NCBI GenBank assembly: GCA_026874595.1
Contig: CM049308.1
Span: forward strand, 94,789,624 to 94,853,623
Origin: Sipunculus nudus
Taxonomy: Eukaryota; Annelida; Sipuncula; Golfingiida; Sipunculidae
Length of the DNA stretch: 64,000 bases
Direction of reading: 5' to 3'
Position numbers and translations under genes: made by a program. The notes below the pieces were generated by a model. That model had not been told where the DNA came from and did not search any database. It was given only the letters and a program-made list of their open reading frames with translations. Positions 50,501 to 59,500 of the stretch are shown here, piece after piece (position 1 is the first letter of the stretch; every line of letters begins with the position of its first letter).

Positions 50501-53500
50501 TCAGGATTTATCTTCTTGTTTTCAGGATTTATCTTCTCGTTTTCAGGATTAATCATCTCGTATTTAGGATTTTATCTTCTTGTATTCAGGATTTATCTTC
50601 TCGTTTTCAGGATTAATCATCTCGTATTTAGGATTTATCTTCTTGTATTCAGGATTTATCTTCTCGTTTTCAGGATTAATCACTTCGTATTTAGGATTTA
50701 TTTTCTTTTATTCAGGATTTATCTTCTCGTTTTCAGGATTTATCATCTCGTATTTAGGATTTATCTTCTTGTATTCAGGATTTATCTTCTCGTTTTCAGG
50801 ATTAATCATCTTGTATTTAGGATTTATTTTCTTTTATTCAGGATTTATCTTCTCGTTTTCAGGATTTATCATCTCGTATTTAGGATTTATCTTCTTGTAT
50901 TCAGGATTTATCTTCTCGTTTTCAGGATTAATCATCTCGTATTTAGGATTTATCTTCTTGTATTCAGGATTTATCTGCCAGGATCCCATGATGAGGAAGA
51001 TCCCTCAGGCAAGGATCACTGGCAACAGATCTAAGGTAAGATGAGGATCACCATGGCGACACCATGGTATCTGTTGAATATGATGTAGAGACCTTGCATT
51101 TTGTTTATTCACCCTGTAATGCACCCTGCACTTTGCTTGCAGTATCTCAGTGTCCACACATTTAATTGATAGTGTGCAGCTGGACCTACACTTTCTCATG
51201 TTGATGTTCATGTTACTTTCATGTGATAAACCTTCTGTACAATTTAATGTGAACTATTTATATAATGTTTATTGTGAATACCTGAAGTATAGTCAATGTT
51301 TAATTAGTGTTTCTTATAATTACAAAACTTGTCTTCTAAAAACTTAAATGTGTCTTCATTAGAAGTTTTCATTTCACTGACATCAGAGATGCAGATCAAG
51401 AAGTTATAGTAGCAAATAAATAAAAACACTTTAATGAGCTGGCCTTAAGTCCTGTTAAAACATTAGAAGTGCGCCTTCACAGTTTATGAAACTGTTAGAA
51501 ATTAAACCTGAAAGCAAAACATTAGTTCCCAGATTAAGTAAGTCATCCAGATTCAACAAGATTAAATCAGTTATAAAAGTTTCAGATCTTTACAGTATTT
51601 GTTTTGCAAAAATAATACCCCTTTAAAAGTAGCTTACATTTCTTCAAGAACCTGGGGACAAGACTTTTTTGTGGAAGAACATTTTCTGTCTTTATAAAAC
51701 TGATCATTTACAAATACTACAGTAAACTATCTGCAAGGTCCAGATGACAAGGAAGGGATCAAGTCTTATGAATTGTAACAGCTGTGAGGGCATCGAGAGT
51801 AACCCTTGTGGGAAGATGGTACACAGATGCATCCTGGGATAGTGTTTCCTGACCCTTTTAGAACTCACAACCTCAGACACCGTATTTTATCTGAATGACC
51901 TCACGCACTGTGCATGTTGATGTAAATACAATAGTTTCTTATTGAAATTGTTTAATTGACCATAATGCATCTCTGCATGTCATTGCAAGGCTCCCATAAA
52001 GCACCGGTACTACAGTTGGTCTTCACGCTTTCACTATCGTGTGCATGCATGCTACTTCACATAGAAATCATTTTCTTGTAGTCTCCTGTTTGTAGCACCT
52101 GATGTTGTAGCACTGTGTGACCTTTTGACCTTGAAGTGCTTTTGATTTTGACTTGCAGTCAGCTCTTGGTAGACCTAAGTCTTCATATGTACCACGGGTA
52201 AGTCTCAGCTTGGCCACCAGATGGCCTTCATTTTCTCAGCAGCTTGCTGCCATCACAGGCAGGTGGCGCCAGCAGGCTGCCTCCTTTATTTCTTGCATCA
52301 TCTTGTGTCCTGTACTTTAACTATAATTTGAATACTTTCCTGGTGTTGTAGCTGTTTAGTTGGGTAGATCTACCTCATAATTTCCCTGAGTTATAAGTCA
52401 GTAGGAGAACCAGCAGTAGTCCTGGATTAATCACATCTGTTTGTTTTGTTCACAGTGACCATACGTTCAAGGTTTAAATACTATTATCCCTGGTTCATGG
52501 ATGTATCATAGATCCAGTCACATTTTATGTATAATTTTGAAATAGTACTTATTTAATACTAGCACGGTTTAACTTTGGCTTGTCAAATTGTCTTTTGGTT
52601 TTCAGTATTTTATCTTCAGTATCAGTTTAACTTGAGGTGCACAAATATTGCATTATTCGAGTACTTAGAATACTGTGTCATCTGAGAGGAAACCATTGTA
52701 TTCTCTCCCATATTTCATTCTCATTTTGACATGAAATTATAAATTTCATCATTAAAAATTTAGAAATTCAGTTTTTAATTGAGAAAGGAACATGGTAGAA
52801 AAAAAACAACAAGAAAGAAACATGGATGAGAAAAATGTTTCGGATATTGTAATGGTTTTGATATTAACCTACTAAAATATACCTTTTAACTGGTGCTTTA
52901 ATAATGCTTTGTTTTTAATGAATAATGGATTGATTTGAATGAGGGGGCTTGCACAATTGAACTTACCTTGTGTAATACTGGCTCAGGGAGAAGCTTGGTG
53001 AAGTCTAACTGATGAGCCACATGTTGATGTAGTGAGCTGAGACATTACACAATGACCCTACTGGTTTTAGGTAGCCCGATAGCCATCAGGTTTTTGTACC
53101 ATACATAAAGTTCCAAGATACCATGGTCTGTGGCATGGAGAGCATGTAATAATATCTGTAGTAGTGTTATGACAGTTAGGATTTGGAGTATTCTGATTCA
53201 GCACGCTGTTATCATTTTCCAGTTAATGATTTGTTTTAGAATGCTAATATCAGTAAAGTACATAGAATGGCCATCTAATTCAAGTGGCATGTGTTTAATT
53301 AAAGTTGCAGGTAATTAACCATGTATAAGAAGGATTAACAGGATGTCACATGATGGGTAACATCAGATTCAGATTTCACAGCATAGTGACTGACTTTGTG
53401 AATGTTGACTGACAGCCTGTCACATGAAGGGTAACATCAGATTCAGATTTCACAGTATAGTGACTGACCTTGTGAATGTTGACTGACAGCCTGTCACATG

Positions 53501-56500
53501 ATGGATAACATCAGATTCAGATTTCACAGTATAGTGACTGACGTTGTGAATGTTGACTGACATCTTGTCACATGATGGATAACATCAGATTCAGATTTCA
53601 CAGTATAGTGACTGACTTTGTGAATGTTGACTGACAGACTGTCACATGATGGATAACATCAGATTCAGATTTCACAGTAGAGTGACTGACTTTGTGAATG
53701 TTGACTGACATCCTGTCACATGATGGATAACATCAGATTCAGATTTTGCAGTATAGTGACTGACTTTGTGAATGTTGACTGACAGCCTGTCACATGATGG
53801 GTAACATCAGATTCAGATTTCACAGTATAGTGACTGACTTTGTGAAAGTTGACTGACATCTTGTCACATGATGGATAACATCAAATTAAGATTTCACAGT
53901 ATAGTGACTGACTTTGTGAATGTTGACTGACAGCCTGTCACATGATGGGTAACATTAGATTCAGATTTCACAGTATAGTGACTGACTGTGAATGTTGACT
54001 GACAGCCTGTCACATGATGGGTAACATCAGATTCAGATTTCACAGTATAGTGACTGACTTTGTGAATGTTGACTGACATCCTGTCACGTGATGGATAACA
54101 TCAGATTCAGATTTCACAGTATAGTGACTGACTTTGTGAATGTTGACTGACATCCTGTCACATGATGGATAACATCAGATTAAGATTTCACAGTAGAGTG
54201 ACTGACTTTGTGAATATTGACTGACAGCCTGTCAAATGATGGATAACACCAGATTCAGATTTCACAGTAGAGTGACTGACTTTGTGAATGTTGACTGACA
54301 GCCTGTCACATGATGGATAACATCAGATTCAGATTTCACAGTAGAGTGACTGACTTTGTGAATGTTGACTGTCCTCCTGTCACATGATGGAGAACATGAG
54401 CCTGGCCAGTTATTCTGACAAGCCAATTTTTGAATTGTTGTTGTAGTTGTTATGCTTCAGGTGCCCTGGCGCCAGGTTATGGCAGTACTGTATGGGTGTT
54501 TCTATCCCTTATCACATTGGCTCTGTGACATTTAAAACATCCACAAGGAGACATCTAAGGCTGAGATATTGACATAACCTGATGTGGTTAAGGCAGGACG
54601 GATTAAAGTGAAGATGAAGCCAGTCTATTAGAATGTATTGAACACACAAATGGCTGGTGTTCACCTGTCCTCAGTGTACATTGAGAGAACTGGGTACCAG
54701 TCTACTGCTGATTTTTTACAAATATGAATCATAAAATTATGAACATTACTATATTCAAGGTCAGCTTGACTCTGGGAACCTTATGTATTTTATTGAACTT
54801 GCTAATACTATTCGGTATATGTTAACAAGAGACTTTGCAGCCTGTAAAAGCTTTTACCAGAGCATTAAAAGAGATGGCATAATTAGAAAAACAATTCATT
54901 GTGATTTAATATAGTATGGATCTGTTACAGACTAATTCATTATTTGCTGTGATTTGATGTAATTTCATCATTTTGTTACAGACTAATATATTATTTGCTG
55001 TGATTTGATATTGTGTCGTCATTCTGTTACAGAATAATGTATTATTTGCTATGATTTGATAAAGTATCATTATTCTGCTACTGACTAATGTTTTATTTGC
55101 TGCTTTAATTCAAACAGACAGGGCTTGTCCCTTTTTCTAAGGTTTGTTGCGGACTGTGTGTTGTGGCTCATTGACATTCCTAACATAAAGACAAGATGAT
55201 TGTGTTATTAACAAAGTGTTGTGTTTCTGTTGTCACCCATCTTCCAACATCATTTTTATGATCTTCAGTTATTTATATCATAAACATGATGTAATGGGAG
55301 AATTCCTGGCAGTTATTTATATCATAAACATGATGCAGTGGGAGAATTCCTGGCAGAAGCACATTTATTTTTTTCAAAATTTGTTTTTGTTTATTTCAGT
55401 TCATTGACATGTTGGTCACATTTTTGATAGAAAATATTTCTCACTTGAAATGAGTTGGTGACAGCAGTGATCTTTGTGTACATTTTTGATCACATTAATT
55501 GATTTTAATTTCTGAGCATTTATGGAGTACTGTGACATGCTAAGTATGGTCAGCACATCTTAATACTTATGCTAATTTTCATATCAAGGATTCAAACCCT
55601 ATCACTTTATTTAATGTATTTTTGAGTGGTTGTTATTTTGGTGAATATAAATAAAAAGTGTATACTGAGCATATTTGACTCACAAGTTTTTATAAACTGC
55701 TTCATAACAATTAATGGTCAGAATAAACAAACAAATACCAAGCTCTACTATTGCATGACAGGGGAAAGGAATTTGTAATGTCTACTGTTTTCATGAGTTC
55801 ATAATTTTATACTAAAGATCACTGTCATGTTAAGTAACATTGAATTACAGGAAGAAAACACTAAGACATATAATTAAAAGTTTTATTGTGTGAAATTTTT
55901 TTTTGTAATGGAGCAAATTGACAATATCGTTAGGTATTGATGTTGCAGTCTCTCCACTGTATTCAGCTGGTGTGTGTTTGGTGATTTGATGTTGTATTGT
56001 GATTCAGAAAACCCGGCCTCAGTCAGCGGGGGGCAGCAGCCTGAGCGGAGTCGGGAAGGGCAAGATGAGCGGACTGACGTCGGAGGAGATAAAGATACTC
56101 AGGAGGAGCAGAGAGGAATACAGTCGGCGCGGAGGCTGGGTCCGGATATTCCCATCACCAGACTCCTGGGAGCTGTATGGGTAAGTTAAGTCATCATAGA
56201 GGCTTGGTCTGGATATTCCCATCACTGGACTGCTGGGAACTGTATTGGTAAGTAGTCATCATAGAGGCTGGGTCCACATATTCCCGTCACTGGACTCCTG
56301 GGAGCTGTACGGGTAAGTACAGTTGTCATAGAGGCTGGGTCTGAATATTCCCGTCACTGGACTGCTGGGAACTGTATGGGTAAGTACAGTCGTCATAGAG
56401 GCTGGGTCCGGATATTCCCGTCACTGGACTGCTGGGAACTGTATGGGTAAGTACAGTCGTCATAGAGGCTGGGTCCGGATATTCCCGTCACTGGACTGCT

Positions 56501-59500
56501 GGGAACTGTATGGGTAAGTACAGTTGTCATAGAGGCTGGGTCCGGATATTCCCGTCACTGGACTGCTGGGAGCTGTATGGGTAAGTACAGCCATCATAGA
56601 GGCTGGGTCTGAATATTCCCGTCACTGGACTGCTGGGAGCTGTATGGGTAAGTACAGTCGTCATAGAGGCTAGGTCTGAATATTCCCGTCACTGGACTGC
56701 TGGGAACTGAATGGGTAAGTACAGCCATCATAGAGGCTGGGTCCGGATATTCCCGTCACTGGACTGCTGGGAGCTGTATGGGTAAGTACAGCCATCATAG
56801 AGGCTGGGTCCGGATATTCCCGTCACTGGACTGCTGGGAACTGTATGGGTAAGTACAGCCATCATAGAGGCTGGGTCTGAATATTCCTGTCACTTGACTG
56901 CTGGGAGCTGTATGGGTAAGTACAGACATCATAGAGGCTGGGTCCGGATATTCCCGTCACTGGACTGCTGGGAACTGTATGGGTAAGTACAGCCATCATA
57001 GAGGCTGGGTCCGGATATTCCCGTCACTGGACTGCTGGGAACTGTATGGGTAAGTACAGCCATCATAGAGGCTGGGTCCGGATATTCCCGTCACTGGACT
57101 GCTGGGAGCTGTATGGGTAAATACAGCCATCATAGAGGCTAGGTCCGGATATTCCCGTCACTGGACTCCTGGGAACTGTATGGGTAAGTAGTCATCATAG
57201 AGGCAGGGTCCGGATATTCCCGTCACTGGACTGCTGGGAACTGTATGGGTAAGTACAGCCATCATAGAGGCTGGGTCTGAATATTCCCGTCACTTGACTG
57301 CTGGGAGCTGTATGGGTAAGTACAGCCATCATAGAGGCTGGGTCCGGATATTCCCGTCACTGGACTGCTGGGAACTGTATGGGTAAGTACAGTCGTTATA
57401 GAGGCTGGGTCCGGATATTCCCGTCACTGGACTGCTGGGAACTGTATGGGTAAGTACAGTCGTCATAGAGGCTGGGTCCGGATATTCCCGTCACTGGACT
57501 GCTGGGAGCTGTATGGGTAAGTACAGCCATCATAGAGGCTGGGTCTGAATATTCCCGTCACTGGACTGCTGGGAACTGTATGGGTAAGTACAGTCGTCAT
57601 AGAGGCTGGGTCTGAATATTCCCGTCACTGGACTGCTGGGAGCTGTATGGTTAAGTACAGCCATCATAGAGGCTGGGTCTGAATATTCCCGTCACTGGAC
57701 TGCTGGGAACTGTATGGGTAAGTACAGCCATCATAGAGGCTGGGTCCGGATATTCCCGTCACTGGACTGCTGGGAACTGTATGGGTAAGTACAGTCGTCA
57801 TAGAGGCTGGGTCTGAATATTCCCGTCACTGGACTGCTGGGAGCTGTATGGGTAAGTACAGTCGTCATAGAGGCTGGGTCCGGATATTCCCGTCACTGGA
57901 CTCCTGGGAGCTGTATGGGTAAGTACAGCCATCATAGAGGCTGGGTCTGAAATTTCCCGTCACTGGACTGCTGGGAGCTGTATGGGTAAGTACAGTCGTC
58001 ATAGAGGCTGGGTCCGGATATTCCCGTCACTGGACTGCTGTGAGCTGTATGGGTAAGTACAGCCATCATAGAGGCTGGGTCTGAATATTCCCGTCACTGG
58101 ACTCCTGGGAGCTGTATGGGTAAGTACAGCCATCATAGAGGCTGGGTCTGAATATTCCCGTCACTGGACTCCTGGTAGCTGTATGGGTAAGTACAGCCAT
58201 CATAGAGGCTGGGTCTGAATATTCCCGTCACTGGACTGCTGGGAGCTGTATGGGTAAGTACAGTCGTCATAGAGACTGGGTCCGGATATTCCCGTCACTG
58301 GACTGCTGGGAGCTGTATGGGTAAGTACAGCCATCATAGAGGCTGGGTCTGAATATTCCCGTCACTGGACTCCTGGGAACTGTATGGGTAAGTACAGCCA
58401 TCATAGAGGCTGGGTCTGAATATTCCCGTCACTGGACTGCTGGGAGCTGTATGGGTAAGTAGCCATCATAGAGGCAGGGTCCGGATATTCCCGTCACTGG
58501 ACTGCTGGGAACTGTATGGGTAAGTACAGCCATCATAGAGGCTGGGTCTGAATATTCCCATCACTGGACTGCTGGGAACTGTATGGGTAAGTACAGCCAT
58601 CATAGAGGCTGGGTCTGAATATTCCCGTCACTGGACTGCTGGGAGCTGTATGGGTAAGTACAGCCATCATAGAGGCTGGGTCTGAATATTCCCGTCACTG
58701 GACTGCTGGGAACTGTATGGGTAAGTAGTCATCATAGAGGCTGGGTCTGAATATTCCCGTCACTGGACTCCTGGGAGCTGTATGGGTAAGTACAGCCATC
58801 ATAGAGGCTGGGTCCGGATATTCCCGTCACTGGACTCCTGGGAACTGTATGGGTAAGTAGTCATCATAGAGGCAGGGTCCGGATATTCCCGTCACTGGAC
58901 TGCTGGGAACTGTATGGGTAAGTACAGCCATCATAGAGGCTGGGTCTGAATATTCCCGTCACTGGACTGCTGGGAACTGTATGGGTAAGTACAGTCGTCA
59001 TAGAGGCTGGGTCCGGATATTCCCGTCACTGGACTGCTGGGAACTGTATGGGTAAGTACAGCCATCATAGAGGCTGGGTCTGAATATTCCCGTCACTGGA
59101 CTGCTGGGAACTGTATGGGTAAGTACAGCCATCATAGAGGCTGGGTCTGAATATTCCCGTCACTGGACTCCTGGGAACTGTATGGGTAAGTAGTCATCAT
59201 AGAGGCAGGGTCCGGATATTCCCGTCACTGGACTGCTGGGAGCTGTATGGGTAAGTACAGCCATCATAGAGGCTGGGTCTGAATATTCCCGTCACTGGAC
59301 TCCTGGGAACTGTATGGGTAAGTAGTCATCATAGAGGCAGGGTCCGGATATTCCCGTCACTGGACTGCTGGGAGCTGTATGGGTAAGTACAGCCATCATA
59401 GAGGCTGGGTCCGGATGTTCCCATCGCAGGACTCAGGGGAGCTGTTCTAAATGTTGTTTCTTGTAGCTATGTTATATTGTGTTCAGTGTATTTATATATG

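Noticed and set aside
50979-51035. Exon 15 starting at GATCCC after CTGCCAG
   Set aside because: With the phase left by exon 14 this start runs into a stop (ATC TAA). The start at 50968 keeps the frame and gives the family GF-x-CQDP block.
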